Assembly (NCBI GenBank): GCA_027339745.1
Contig: DAHWNW010000001.1
Coordinates: 299,188-363,187, forward strand
Source of the DNA: Nitrososphaerota archaeon
Lineage (GTDB): Archaea; Thermoproteota; Nitrososphaeria; Nitrososphaerales; Gagatemarchaeaceae
Reading direction: 5' to 3'
Length of the DNA: 64,000 nucleotides
The notes beneath the pieces were generated by a model. It saw only the letters and a program-made list of their open reading frames with translations, was not told the DNA's origin and made no database searches. The position numbers and the translations under genes are program-made. Of the stretch, positions 23,077 through 32,436 are shown one piece after another; position 1 is the first letter of the stretch, and the number at the start of each line of letters is the position of its first letter.

Positions 23077-24183
23077 GTGAGAATGATGGCCGATGATCTC
23101 TACACGGTCAGGATGCGACGGCTCAGAGAGGGCCTAGCCAAGAGTGGACTGATGGGGGCGGTCGTGGTGCCGGGGCCGAACATGCGATACCTGACCGGCG
23201 GCACGTCAATCCTGCTGGAGCGACCCTTCTTACTGCTCATCCCTCTGACAGGAGAACCTCAACTGGTGGCGCCCGCCCTAGAATCTGGGCCCTACAGGAA
23301 CGCGCCGATCGCCCTCAAGATTCATGCGTGGACTGACTCTGAAGGACCAGAGGAGGCCATCAGGCAGGCGGTGAGGAGCGCGGGTGGAGAGGGAACCTGG
23401 GGGGTGGAAGGCAGAGCGCCATTCCAGTACGTGAACAGGCTGGCGAAGATCTCGTCCCTGAGGTTCGCTGACGCCGAACGTGTCCTCCAGAACCTTAGAG
23501 AGACCAAGGACACGGCTGAAGTCAGGCTATTGAAGAAGTCAGGGGAGACCCTGAGCAGGGCATTCAGGAGGTTCCCTGAGCTCATCAAAGAGGGAGCCAC
23601 AGAGCTCGAGTTGGCCAGGGCTATGTCGGACACGATCTACGCCGAGGGTGGTGAAAAGGTCGACGACATGCTCGTCCAGGCCGGCCAGATGGCAGCGGAT
23701 CCACATCATCTGCCCTCAGGGCGGAAGGTGAGGCGAGGAGAGAGTATAGTCGCGGACGTAGGGTCGACCTACGGCGGTTACTACGCAGACGTCACCAGGA
23801 CGTTCTGCGTCGGACGGTCAGTCGAGGTCGAGAAGGTATACTCCAAGGTCCTTGAGGCGCAAGAAGCCGCAATAGCCGAGTCGAAGGCGGGCGCGAGGGT
23901 CGGAGATGTCGACGCAGCGGCCAGGGAGGTGCTCGATAAGGCAGGGATGGGAAGGTACTTCTTCCACAGGACGGGCCATGGACTAGGGCTGGAGATTCAC
24001 GAAGCCCCCTATATTACAGAGGGAGGAGAGGAGACGCTGGGGCCGGGTATGTGCTTCACCGTAGAGCCGGGCGCCTACATCAGGGGCAAGCTTGGGGTCA
24101 GGATCGAAGACGACATCCTTATCGAAGGCGCCACTGGAGTGCAGATCACCGACGTCCCGAAGGAATACGGCTGGTGGGGCTAG
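23077..24183 (+). CDS. M24-family Xaa-Pro aminopeptidase / dipeptidase
   Basis: 368 aa. Starts GTG 23077 or ATG 23083/23086; a TATA-like ATATTAACA near 23049-23057 predicts a start at about 23078. N-terminal creatinase-like domain, then the pita-bread catalytic domain with metal ligands in VADVGSTYGGYYADVTRTF (two Asp), HRTGHGLGLEIHEAPYI (His), CFTVEPGAYIRGKLGVRIED (two Glu). Removes N-terminal residues from X-Pro peptides or splits X-Pro dipeptides. Next to divergent proline dehydrogenase, giving a proline-salvage pair. Confidence 0.93.
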   Translation: MRMMADDLYTVRMRRLREGLAKSGLMGAVVVPGPNMRYLTGGTSILLERPFLLLIPLTGEPQLVAPALESGPYRNAPIALKIHAWTDSEGPEEAIRQAVRSAGGEGTWGVEGRAPFQYVNRLAKISSLRFADAERVLQNLRETKDTAEVRLLKKSGETLSRAFRRFPELIKEGATELELARAMSDTIYAEGGEKVDDMLVQAGQMAADPHHLPSGRKVRRGESIVADVGSTYGGYYADVTRTFCVGRSVEVEKVYSKVLEAQEAAIAESKAGARVGDVDAAAREVLDKAGMGRYFFHRTGHGLGLEIHEAPYITEGGEETLGPGMCFTVEPGAYIRGKLGVRIEDDILIEGATGVQITDVPKEYGWWG

Positions 24184-24455
24184 GCCTGCTTAATCCGGGA
24201 GAACTGCGACACCATCGTGTTGGTGTCCTCTACGTGTTTGACCTTCTGGATTTTGTTCATGACTAGCCTGTACACCTTCTCGTCGCTTGGGACAAGGACC
24301 TCCTTCTGAGCGTTGAGGACCACAAGGACATCCCAGTCGCCAGGGACGATGTGAGCCTCTGTGACCTCTGGAATCTTCATCAGCGACTCGATTACGCCCT
24401 CCTCGTGGCCGGGGGTGACCTTGAGGAGGACGAAGGCCCTCTGATACACTGGCAA
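24180..24455 (-). CDS. Lrp/AsnC ligand-binding (RAM) domain protein
   Basis: 91 aa consisting only of the Lrp/AsnC effector-binding fold: QRAFVLLKVTPGHEEGVIESL, VTEAHIVPGDWDVLVVLNA and YRLVMNKIQKVKHVEDTNTM. There is no helix-turn-helix, so it cannot bind DNA alone; such stand-alone RAM domains form dimers with, or modulate, full-length Lrp proteins or act as amino-acid sensors. Overlaps the 3' end of the convergent peptidase by 4 bp. Confidence 0.88.
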   Translation of the reverse strand: MPVYQRAFVLLKVTPGHEEGVIESLMKIPEVTEAHIVPGDWDVLVVLNAQKEVLVPSDEKVYRLVMNKIQKVKHVEDTNTMVSQFSRIKQA

Positions 24456-24487
24456 CTGGATTATCCCTGGCGATACAGCTTTTAAAA

Positions 24488-26200
24488 ATGAATCGCCACC
24501 AGATGACCACCTTGAGGAACGCCGAGGTCGCCGACCTGCTAGACAAGCTGGGGGATATCCTGGAGTCAGGCGGCGAAGACAGATTCAAAGTCATCGCCTA
24601 CCACAGGGCGGCCACCAGTGTCAGGAACATGGACGAAGCCGTCGAGCAAGTCTGGAAGGAGAAGCGGCTGGAAGACATCCAGTACGTTGGTCAAGGCATA
24701 GCAAAGAAGATCGACGAATACCTCAGGACAGGAAGGCTCGAGGCGCTGGAGCGGATCAAGGCGAAGATTCCTCCAGGGGCGCCAAAGCTCATGAAGGTCC
24801 AGGGGATAGGGCCGAGGACGGCCTACCGCCTGTCCCACGACCTTGGGATTACCAGTGTCGGAGACTTGAAGTCAGCGCTGGAGGCGGGGAGGCTCGACCC
24901 GGAGTTCGGCCCTAGGGTCAGGGAGTCGTTCCTGGTCAGTATCGAGAAGCTCGAGAACTTCGAGAGGCGCATGCTCCTCCCAGAGGCAGAAGGCGAATTC
25001 CAGAAGCTGCAGTCCTATTTTGGGGCTTTGGGGATCGAGGTGATGATGGCTGGCAGCCTTAGGCGAGGCAAGAGCACTGTTGGGGACATTGACATTCTAT
25101 CCATCGACCCGAGGGCAATCGACGCCATGGCGGGTTGCCCGGGGGTTGCCCAGGTGCTGGAGAGGGGACAGAAGAGGACGAGCGTCAAGCTTGAGAGTGG
25201 GGTTCAGGTAGATGTCAGGGCGTTCGCGCCCGAGGAGTGCGGTGCAGCGCTGGTCTACTTCACCGGCTCGAAAGACCACAACATCGCGCTTAGGAACTTG
25301 GCCATAGGGAAGGGGTGGAAGCTGAATGAGTACGGTCTCTTCGGCAGTGGCGGTGAGAGGCTGGCTGGTGAGACCGAGGACGAGGTATATCGCGGGCTCG
25401 GAATGCGGCATATACCCCCAGAGTTGAGGGAGAACAGGGGGGAGGTGGAGGCTTCGCTCAGAGATGAACTCCCCGATCTCGTCGCCTTTGATGACATCAA
25501 AGGAGACTTGCAGATGCACACGACATGGAGCGATGGGTCGGTCGACCTGAGTGAAATGGCGAAGGCGGCAAAGGAGAGAGGGTACGAATACATCGCAGTC
25601 ACCGACCACTCCGAGTCAGTAAGGGTAGCCAACGGACTTTCCAAAGAGCGGTTCAGGAGGCAGTGGAAGGAGATTGACAGACTGAATGACGAGCTGGCCC
25701 CCTTCAGGATACTCAAGGGCGCAGAGGTGGAGATTAAGAGCGACGGGTCGGTCGACTTCGACAAGGCCTTTCTCGACGAATTCGACATCGTCGGCGCGTC
25801 CTTGCACCAGAACTTCAGGCAGAGCGCCGAGAAGCTGACTGAGAGGGCGGTGAGCGCGCTGAACCATCCCTCAGTGGACTTCCTTTGCCACCCCACCAAC
25901 AGACTGATTGGGCGGAGAGAGGGGAATCCCATAGACCTCCGCAGGGTCATAGCGATGGCGAAGGAGACTGGAAAGACGCTCGAAGTGGACGGGCAACCAC
26001 AGAGGTTGGACCTAGACGACGTCTGGGCGAGGAGGGCGATGGAGGAGGGCGTCCCCATAGCTGTGGACTCTGATGCCCACTCACCTGGCGAGCTAGACAA
26101 CATAGGCTACGGAGTGATGGTCGCAAGGAGGGCGTGGCTGAAGTCGAAAGACGTAATGAACACCAACAACCTACGGCGTCTGCTGAACGCGTTGTCATGA
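24488..26200 (+). CDS. polX: DNA polymerase X family with PHP domain
   Basis: 570 aa (ATG 24503 is an alternative start). Helix-hairpin-helix region 64-110 (QYVGQGIAKKIDEYL; KVQGIGPRTAYRL), then the polymerase-beta palm with GSLRRGKSTVGDIDIL (metal-binding Asp pair at about 200 and 202) and VQVDVRAF (third Asp), and from about residue 340 a PHP phosphoesterase domain with MHTTWSDGS, AVTDHSES, EVEI, HPTN and DSDAHSPGE. PolX-PHP enzymes fill short gaps in base-excision repair and have 3'-5' exonuclease or phosphatase activity from PHP. All key residues appear intact. Confidence 0.95.
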   Translation: MNRHQMTTLRNAEVADLLDKLGDILESGGEDRFKVIAYHRAATSVRNMDEAVEQVWKEKRLEDIQYVGQGIAKKIDEYLRTGRLEALERIKAKIPPGAPKLMKVQGIGPRTAYRLSHDLGITSVGDLKSALEAGRLDPEFGPRVRESFLVSIEKLENFERRMLLPEAEGEFQKLQSYFGALGIEVMMAGSLRRGKSTVGDIDILSIDPRAIDAMAGCPGVAQVLERGQKRTSVKLESGVQVDVRAFAPEECGAALVYFTGSKDHNIALRNLAIGKGWKLNEYGLFGSGGERLAGETEDEVYRGLGMRHIPPELRENRGEVEASLRDELPDLVAFDDIKGDLQMHTTWSDGSVDLSEMAKAAKERGYEYIAVTDHSESVRVANGLSKERFRRQWKEIDRLNDELAPFRILKGAEVEIKSDGSVDFDKAFLDEFDIVGASLHQNFRQSAEKLTERAVSALNHPSVDFLCHPTNRLIGRREGNPIDLRRVIAMAKETGKTLEVDGQPQRLDLDDVWARRAMEEGVPIAVDSDAHSPGELDNIGYGVMVARRAWLKSKDVMNTNNLRRLLNALS

Positions 26201-26786
26201 CGTCAGCGGGGGCTCATGCGACTGGACGGACGCAGCGTAGTTTACTCTGGCCTGCTCAGATATACCCCCAGATACCCATGCTTTGATTGGATGATGACCG
26301 TCCATATTCTTTGGAACCAGCGTCTTTTAGTTGGATAGAACTTGCCTGCTGACAAGGATGGGCCATCGCGCCATGACTCTGGATTGGGGTTGCCGTAGAC
26401 AAACACTTGAACATGAATCTCACATCCGGCGCATTGAGTGCCACATGGGACGACAACCCCGGAGAGGTATCGGAGTCTTTGGTTGCTTCCATTGAGAGTG
26501 ATGGAGAGAAATAATCTGGACCGTAGACGTGTGCGCTTACCTCGGGATGATCCGCGCCCATTCGCGCCCGGCCTTGGATGCGATTTCAGGAAGGCCCCTT
26601 ACGTCAAAGTGGCCACAGCCGTCTGTTTACACATCGCAGCCATATGGAGAGACAGTCACAATCAAGTGCCGAACATTTTCCTTCCGCGATAATTGCCCGG
26701 AGAGATTTCACCCCTAAGCGAACATTTACTGAGGCAGGAAGTGTCAGTGGAAACGCTTTTGACGCGGACTTGAAGGGAAACGCAGC
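26201..26786. other. 586-bp intergenic region, no confident gene
   Basis: Lower G+C than the flanks and no codon bias. Short frames only: on the plus strand a 33-codon ORF from ATG 26413 reads NLTSGALSATWDDNPGEV, SESLVASIESDGEK, which could be the C-terminal remnant of a secreted protein, and a minus-strand frame near 26260-26400 reads VYGNPNPESWRDGPS. No start, promoter and stop combination convinces. It runs up to the tRNA-Leu gene. Confidence 0.3.
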
Positions 26787-26902
26787 GCGGGGGTTGCTGA
26801 GCTTGGTCAAAATCGCCTCGGGCGTTGAACGCGTGGGACTTAAGCCACTCCGGAGACATCCTATCCCTTAGGGGTTCGTGGGTTCGAATCCCACCCCCCG
26901 CA
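26787..26902 (+). tRNA. tRNA-Leu (UAA) with two predicted introns
   Basis: Acceptor GCGGGGG (26787-26793) pairs with CCCCCGC (26895-26901), A at 26902; T arm GTGGG-TTCGAAT-CCCAC; long variable arm CCC-TTA-GGG. Anticodon stem TGGGA (26834-26838) pairs with TCCTA (26859-26863); the loop reads C-T-TAA-G, a 13-nt insert (26845-26857) and A, so the canonical 37/38 intron. The D arm GCT...AGC only forms if a further 18 nt (26813-26830, TCGCCTCGGGCGTTGAAC) are removed between positions equivalent to 23 and 24. Taking out both gives a standard 85-nt class II tRNA. A generic scan might miss or misplace it. The exact D-arm splice points are inferred. Confidence 0.88.
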
Positions 26903-27038
26903 CACATGTTGAATCTGCCCACGGGAGTCGGCGTTGCTTTCATCCCCAGGCGGCGTGAGAGCGATGGCCGTTGGAACAAAGGGACCTGTGAAACACAACC
27001 ACTCTTAAATCGCATTAGGGTGCACGCTAGGCTGAACC

Positions 27039-29069
27039 ATGACGGATACGCAACCCGACGCCACTGAGCGACACATTGCGGTCCACTGGAAGGAGGAGCC
27101 GCTTCTAGACCCGCCGGAATCCTTCGTCGCCCAAGCGAACTTGAAAGACAGGGGCGTCTTTGAGCGCTTCTCTGAGAAGAACTTCCCCGAGTGCTTCAGG
27201 GATTATGCAGACCTGCTGACTTGGGACGAGGGCTGGCACAAGATTCTCGACTCTTCCAATCCGCCATTCTGGAAGTGGTTCGTAGGCGGGAGGCTCAACG
27301 CGGCTTACAACTGCGTGGACAGGCACCTGCCGAGATATGGGAACAAGGCCGCAATCATATGGGTCCCAGAACCAGAGAGTGAACCCCACAGAGTAGTGAC
27401 ATATCAAGAGCTATACAGATCGGTCAACGAATTCGCACTCCTGCTCCAGCATCTGGGGGTGAGGGCAGGAGACAGGGTCACGTTTCACCTCCCCATGGTC
27501 CCCGAGCTCCCAATCTCCATGCTCGCGTGCGCCAGGCTCGGCGTCATCCATAATCAGGTCTTCGGCGGGTTCAGCGCTAGGGCCTGCGCTGAGAGGGTCG
27601 ACGACTCGAAGAGCTCCATCCTAGTGACCATCGACGGCTACTACAGGAACGGCGGACTAATCGACAAGAAGGCAGAGGCAGACGTCGTGGTCAAGGAGGC
27701 CGCGGCGCTCGGAACGAAAGTCGAAAGAGTCCTCGTCTGGCGACGCCACTCTGGGAGATATATCTCGAACGCACCTATGGTGGAGGGCCGTGACTTCTTC
27801 GTCGACGAGCTCTTGATGCCCTTCCGAGGCAAGACGATCGCTCCAGTCTCCATGGATTCGGAGGCGCCCCTCTTCCTGATGTACACCAGTGGCTCCACTG
27901 GGAGACCAAAGGGGGTGCAGCACAGGACCGGAGGGTACCTGGCTTATGTCGCAGCTACTTCGAAGTACGTCCAGGACATCCATCCTGAAGACGTCTATTG
28001 GTGCTTCGCTGACATAGGATGGATCACAGGGCACTCCTACATTGTATATGGACCCCTCGCGCTGGCGGCCACTACGGTGATGTATGAGGGGGTGCCCCTC
28101 TACCCGGACGCTGGGAGACCATGGAGGATTGCGGAGAGGCTCGGAGTGAACATCTTCCACACTGCTCCTACCACCATCAGGATGCTCAGGAAGTCAGGAC
28201 CTAGGGAGCCAGGGAAGTATGACTTTCACTTCAAAGCCATGACGACGGTGGGGGAACCAATCGAGCCAGAGACGTGGAAGTGGTTTCACGAGGTGGTCGG
28301 GAAGAATGAAGCCGTGATCACTGACACGTGGTGGCAGACAGAGACAGGAGGGTTCCTCTGCTCTACCCTGCCTGCGCTAAACCCGATGAAGCCTGGTAGC
28401 GCCGGGCCAGGGCTCCCCGGGATCTACCCGGTGATCTTGGACGAGGAAGGAGCAGCGATTCCCCCAGGCGAGAATAGGGCCGGAAACCTTTGCATCCGCA
28501 ACCCCTGGCCTGGCATAATGCAGACCATCTGGGGAGACCCCGACAGGTTCGTCAGGACGTATTACGCGAAGTTCAACAAGGACAAGGGGAGCAAAGACTG
28601 GCGGGACTGGCCCTACTTCGCCGGTGACGGGGCTGTGCTCGCTTCTGACGGGTACTTCCGCATACTCGGCCGGGTGGACGACGTAATCAAAGTCGCCGGC
28701 CACAGGCTCGGGACGAAAGAACTGGAGAACGCGGTCCTGACCATCCCTGACGTGGCTGAAGCCGCGGCGATAGCAATGTCGGATGAGCTCCGCGGCCATG
28801 TCCCGGTAGTGTATGTGGCGCTCAAGCCTGGGAGTTCGCATACAAGTGGAATCGAGGATGCCATAAAAGGGAGGGTGGTAGAGCAACTTGGGCCCATCGC
28901 AAGGCCTAGATTCGTCTATGTTGTCCCCGACCTCCCGAAGACCAGGTCGGGAAAAATCATGAGACGGGTACTCGTGGCGATTTCAGACAGGAAAGACCCT
29001 GGGGACACCACCACCCTGGCGAATCCTGACATTGTAGTCGCGATCAAGAAGCTAGTTCAGTCCGACTAG
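27039..29069 (+). CDS. acs: Acetyl-CoA synthetase (AMP-forming)
   Basis: 676 aa, normal for Acs. ANL-superfamily motifs: FLMYTSGSTGRPKGVQH (P-loop-like A3), VTDTWWQTETGGF (A5, with the acetate-pocket Trp), YFAGDGAVLASDGYFRILGRVDDVIK (A7-A8) and PKTRSGKIMRRVL with the A10 Lys that is acetylation-regulated. Converts acetate, ATP and CoA to acetyl-CoA. TATA-like CTTAAATCG about 30 nt upstream of ATG 27039 suggests a nearly leaderless mRNA. Feeds citrate synthase elsewhere in the window. Confidence 0.97.
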   Translation: MTDTQPDATERHIAVHWKEEPLLDPPESFVAQANLKDRGVFERFSEKNFPECFRDYADLLTWDEGWHKILDSSNPPFWKWFVGGRLNAAYNCVDRHLPRYGNKAAIIWVPEPESEPHRVVTYQELYRSVNEFALLLQHLGVRAGDRVTFHLPMVPELPISMLACARLGVIHNQVFGGFSARACAERVDDSKSSILVTIDGYYRNGGLIDKKAEADVVVKEAAALGTKVERVLVWRRHSGRYISNAPMVEGRDFFVDELLMPFRGKTIAPVSMDSEAPLFLMYTSGSTGRPKGVQHRTGGYLAYVAATSKYVQDIHPEDVYWCFADIGWITGHSYIVYGPLALAATTVMYEGVPLYPDAGRPWRIAERLGVNIFHTAPTTIRMLRKSGPREPGKYDFHFKAMTTVGEPIEPETWKWFHEVVGKNEAVITDTWWQTETGGFLCSTLPALNPMKPGSAGPGLPGIYPVILDEEGAAIPPGENRAGNLCIRNPWPGIMQTIWGDPDRFVRTYYAKFNKDKGSKDWRDWPYFAGDGAVLASDGYFRILGRVDDVIKVAGHRLGTKELENAVLTIPDVAEAAAIAMSDELRGHVPVVYVALKPGSSHTSGIEDAIKGRVVEQLGPIARPRFVYVVPDLPKTRSGKIMRRVLVAISDRKDPGDTTTLANPDIVVAIKKLVQSD

Positions 29070-29150
29070 GTCCAGCCGCCTTTGCTAGCAATGGTAATCG
29101 TCCCCGCGCCTTATACGTCACCTTCAGCTTGCCATGAACAGTGACCCTTA

Positions 29151-29270
29151 GTGAGCGAGCAGATGGCCCTGGAGGCCGAGGAGGCCGAGTTCATCCTGAA
29201 AGACGGTACGTCGGTCTTCGCCAGAGAGCTTCTTCCGTCGGACAGCACAGCCCTAGGGTCTCTACCCTGA
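29151..29270 (+). pseudogene. Truncated GNAT-like acetyltransferase N-terminus
   Basis: A 39-codon frame from GTG 29151 reads EAEFILKDGTSVFAREL, LPSDSTALGSLP, then TGA. The K-D-G-T-x-V-x-x-R-x-x-x-P-x-D pattern followed by a helix is the first strand and helix of GNAT acetyltransferases; the rest of the domain is missing and the 170 bp downstream carry no open continuation. Most likely a relic in the 369-bp gap between acs and the M20 gene. Confidence 0.4.
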
Positions 29271-29438
29271 TGGTGCTTGACAGAGCACCAGCGACCGGTC
29301 CCGGCGCCGAGGGCAAGAGGAGAACCATGAACCCAGTATGGCCTAGAGGCAAGGGAGCACGCTCTCAGCATAGTCACGGGAGGTCGCGCAGATTCTTGAC
29401 TCAGTTTCCTTTTATCCTTCCCCCGCCCCACGCTCTCC

Positions 29439-30629
29439 ATGGACTTCCTTGCCGAGGCGAAGAGGATCGAGCCTGAGATTATCAAGAACAGGAGAGCACT
29501 GCACCAGCACCCAGAGCTGTCATACCACGAATCTTGGACTTCGAAGTTCATCTCCGAAAGGGTGGAGGCGCTGGGAATCCCTGTAAGACGTGGTGTGGGA
29601 GGCAACGGAGTGGTAGGCACCCTGAAGGGTTCCAAGGAGGGGAAGGTAGTGGCTCTGAGGGCGGACATGGACGCCCTCCCCGTCACTGAGGCTGCCGAAG
29701 TGGACTTCAAGTCGAAGGTCGACGGTGTGATGCACGCATGCGGCCATGACACGCACATGGCGATGCTGATCGGCGCCGCAGAGATACTGTCAGGAATCAG
29801 AGAAGGGCTCCATGGAACCGTAAAGTTCCTCTTCCAACCAGCCGAAGAGCACGGTGGGAGGGGAGGGGCACTGCCGATGATAGAAGATGGAGTCATGCTC
29901 GACCCGAAGGTCGATTACGTATTCGGATTACACATCGATGGGGACAGGAAGGCCGGCGAGTTCGGGGTCAGAGCGGGACCGGTGATGGCGGCGCCGGACA
30001 CATTCAAGATCAGGATTGAGGGCAGGGGAGGTCACGGATCCGCCCCTCACAGAACCATAGACCCAGTTTACATCGCCGCGAACGTCATCCTAGGCCTGCA
30101 GGGCATATCTGCAAGGATGGTGGATCCAGTCCGCCCGTTTGTCATCACGGTCGGATCAGTCCACTCGGGGACGAAAGAGAACATCATTCCCGATTACGCC
30201 GTGCTCGAGGGCACAATCAGGACGCTAGACGAAGATACTAGGAGGTTGGCGAAGAGGAAGGTGGCGGGGGTCGTCGGAGGGATCTGCAGGTCTTTCGGTG
30301 GGTCTGCAGAGGTAGAGTTCGAGGCAGACGCATACCCCGTGACCATCAATGACCCAAGAACGACGGAACAGGCAGTAAAGATACTTGAGACCATACGCGG
30401 GACCAGAGTGAAGAGGATGGAACCCATCCTCGGAGGGGAGGACTTCTCTAGATTCCTGCAGAAAGCGCCAGGCATGTTCTACTTCCTAGGGGCCGCGAAC
30501 CCGGCGAAGGGATGTGTCTACCCGAACCACAGTTCGAAGTTCAAGGTGGACGAAGACGTGCTGAAGTACGGCGCCGCGTCGCTAGCGATGCTCGCCTTTG
30601 AGTTCGGCAGAGAGGGCGCACGGAGGTGA
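29439..30629 (+). CDS. M20-family amidohydrolase (aminoacylase/carboxypeptidase type)
   Basis: 396 aa. Zinc-binding motifs: GKVVALRADMDALPV (Asp), VMHACGHDTHMAML (Cys/His), FLFQPAEEHGGRG (Glu-Glu), FGLHIDG (His) and the late GGEDFSRFLQK. The lid domain lies at about residues 180-290. This subgroup hydrolyses N-acyl amino acids or carboxy-terminal residues, such as hippurate or IAA-amino acids. First of three tightly spaced plus-strand genes; the MBL gene starts directly after its TGA. Confidence 0.93.
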   Translation: MDFLAEAKRIEPEIIKNRRALHQHPELSYHESWTSKFISERVEALGIPVRRGVGGNGVVGTLKGSKEGKVVALRADMDALPVTEAAEVDFKSKVDGVMHACGHDTHMAMLIGAAEILSGIREGLHGTVKFLFQPAEEHGGRGGALPMIEDGVMLDPKVDYVFGLHIDGDRKAGEFGVRAGPVMAAPDTFKIRIEGRGGHGSAPHRTIDPVYIAANVILGLQGISARMVDPVRPFVITVGSVHSGTKENIIPDYAVLEGTIRTLDEDTRRLAKRKVAGVVGGICRSFGGSAEVEFEADAYPVTINDPRTTEQAVKILETIRGTRVKRMEPILGGEDFSRFLQKAPGMFYFLGAANPAKGCVYPNHSSKFKVDEDVLKYGAASLAMLAFEFGREGARR

Positions 30630-31538
30630 ATGTGGGCGTACGCAAAGAAAATCTCCGAAAGAGTCTACCTGCTTGATACTTACGCCCTCGGAATACCAGG
30701 AACGGTAGGCGCGTATTTGTTGAAGGGCCCGAAGCCGGCGCTTGTCGACTGCGGCTATGCCTCCTCCTACGAGAGCGTGCTTAGGGGGGCGGCCGAGGTA
30801 GGCGTCATGCCCTCGGATGTGAGGTATGTCATCCCGACGCACGTGCACTTGGACCACGCAGGTGCCGCCGGGAGGCTGCTGAAGGAGATGCCTAATGCTG
30901 AAGTGATTGCCCACGAAAGGGCGGTCCCACACCTGATCGACCCGAGGAAGCTCATCGAGAGTTCCACCATGGTCTTCGGCGATTCTACCATGTCCCTATA
31001 CGGCCTCCCCGAGCCGATTCCCGCAGAGAGGGTGACGGCCGTCGGAGAAGAGGCGCGCCTCGACCTCGGAGCCGGCCTCAGCGCCACCATAATGCACACC
31101 CCCGGGCATGCGCCCCACCAGGTCTCAGTGCTCCTGGACGGCACCAGGTCCCTTCTTACTGCGGACGCGGTTGGGATTCTGTACCCAGGTCTCAAGGCCA
31201 TGATACCCACCACGCCTCCCCCCAGCTTCAACCCCCAGCAATTGGTGGCCACGATAGGCGCCCTGAGGCAGACGACCCCCAGGGGGTTACTCCTCCCGCA
31301 CTTCGGCTCTCGGGACGACTCCGACTGGGTGTTCGACCGGACGGCGGAACTGGTTGAATCCTGGGTGGACCAGGTGAGCCGCATGCGGAAGCTCAAGATG
31401 AGCCTCGACCAGGCGGCCGAGTCCATGGAGAAGGGGGTGGCCAGCGACGCGGGGATGGAAGACCTCCCCATCCATGCGAAGGTATCGGTGAGAACATCGG
31501 TGATGGGTATCATGCATTATCTCGACAAGAACTCTTGA
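30630..31538 (+). CDS. MBL-fold metallo-hydrolase
   Basis: 302 aa. Metallo-beta-lactamase signature THVHLDHAGAAGRLL (H-x-H-x-D-H), then HERAVPHL, MHTPGHAPHQVSVLLDG (third His) and SLLTADAVGI (bridging Asp), LLLPHFGSRDD (last His). The C-terminal 60 residues are helical. Resembles glyoxalase-II-type or lactonase-type hydrolases; substrate not deducible. Its ATG (30630) follows the M20 stop without a gap, so the two are co-translated. Confidence 0.9.
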   Translation: MWAYAKKISERVYLLDTYALGIPGTVGAYLLKGPKPALVDCGYASSYESVLRGAAEVGVMPSDVRYVIPTHVHLDHAGAAGRLLKEMPNAEVIAHERAVPHLIDPRKLIESSTMVFGDSTMSLYGLPEPIPAERVTAVGEEARLDLGAGLSATIMHTPGHAPHQVSVLLDGTRSLLTADAVGILYPGLKAMIPTTPPPSFNPQQLVATIGALRQTTPRGLLLPHFGSRDDSDWVFDRTAELVESWVDQVSRMRKLKMSLDQAAESMEKGVASDAGMEDLPIHAKVSVRTSVMGIMHYLDKNS

Positions 31539-31563
31539 ATAGTGCGGACGGCGGTCGTGCGGC

Positions 31564-32436
31564 GTGCCCCTCGTCTACGCGTGCATAGCGCCCCACGGAG
31601 GGGAAATCGTCCCGGTCCTCGCAGGCAAGAAGCCCAGGCTGTTCAAGTACACCAGAGATGCGATGAAGTCGCTCGCCTCGAGGATGGAGCGGTCTAAGCC
31701 CGACACCATCGTGATCGCCAGCCCACATAACATCAGGCTCCATAGGCACGTCGGGGTGGTGACAGCGGAGAACTCGTCTGGAACTGTTTCTGCCGGGAAG
31801 AAGACCATCAGGCTCGGAGCCAAATGCGATGTGGATTTCGCTCGGACATTGATCGAGGCGGCCGAAAGGTCAGGGGTGCCGGTTGTGGGAGCCAACTATG
31901 GGACGAACGAAGGCCCTCTCTCTGACCTGGCGATGGACTGGGGGACACTCATCCCCCTCTGGTTCTTTCTCAGGGGGACCGGGCTGAATAGCAAGGTTGT
32001 GATAGTCACTCCGTCGAGAGGGCTGCCACTCAGGGCAAACTTCGAGTTCGGGAGGGTGATGGCTCGTGCCGCCGAGGCCGGAGGCAAACGCATAGCCTTC
32101 GTCGCCAGCGCGGACCAGGCCCACGCCCACAGTAGAAGCGGGCCATATGGCTTCAGCCCCAGCGCTGCGAAATACGACGAGTTAGTAATCAGAGCGATCA
32201 ACAGTGGGACACTAAACTCGATTGTGGAACTCGAGGCAGGTTTCATAGACGAGGCGAAACCAGACAGCCCCTGGCAGATTTCCATGCTCGCTGGTGCGCT
32301 CTCAGAGGTCTCCATGGAAGGGGAGGTGCTCTCCTACGAAGTCCCCACATACTACGGGTTGCTTTGCGCGAGCTATTCCAGAAAGTCGAAGACTCCTTCG
32401 AGGCCCGTGATCCTTGGGCAGTCGACCTCACCGTAG
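31564..32436 (+). CDS. LigB-like class III extradiol dioxygenase family protein
   Basis: 290 aa from GTG 31564. Motifs CIAPHGGEIVP (His), IVIASPHNIRLH (His), GTNEGPLSDLAMDWGTLIPLWFFL and ASADQAHAHSRSGPYG (His) correspond to the LigB/MEMO-like fold, where the histidines hold ferrous iron for ring cleavage. Archaeal members often lack a known aromatic substrate, so the activity is uncertain. Third gene in the M20-MBL row. Its 3' end overlaps the convergent HAD gene by 64 bp. Confidence 0.85.
   Translation: MPLVYACIAPHGGEIVPVLAGKKPRLFKYTRDAMKSLASRMERSKPDTIVIASPHNIRLHRHVGVVTAENSSGTVSAGKKTIRLGAKCDVDFARTLIEAAERSGVPVVGANYGTNEGPLSDLAMDWGTLIPLWFFLRGTGLNSKVVIVTPSRGLPLRANFEFGRVMARAAEAGGKRIAFVASADQAHAHSRSGPYGFSPSAAKYDELVIRAINSGTLNSIVELEAGFIDEAKPDSPWQISMLAGALSEVSMEGEVLSYEVPTYYGLLCASYSRKSKTPSRPVILGQSTSP

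Noticed and set aside
29111..29896. 261-codon minus-strand frame over the M20 gene start
   Set aside because: Composition is typical of an antisense shadow, and the M20 gene on the other strand has complete zinc motifs.
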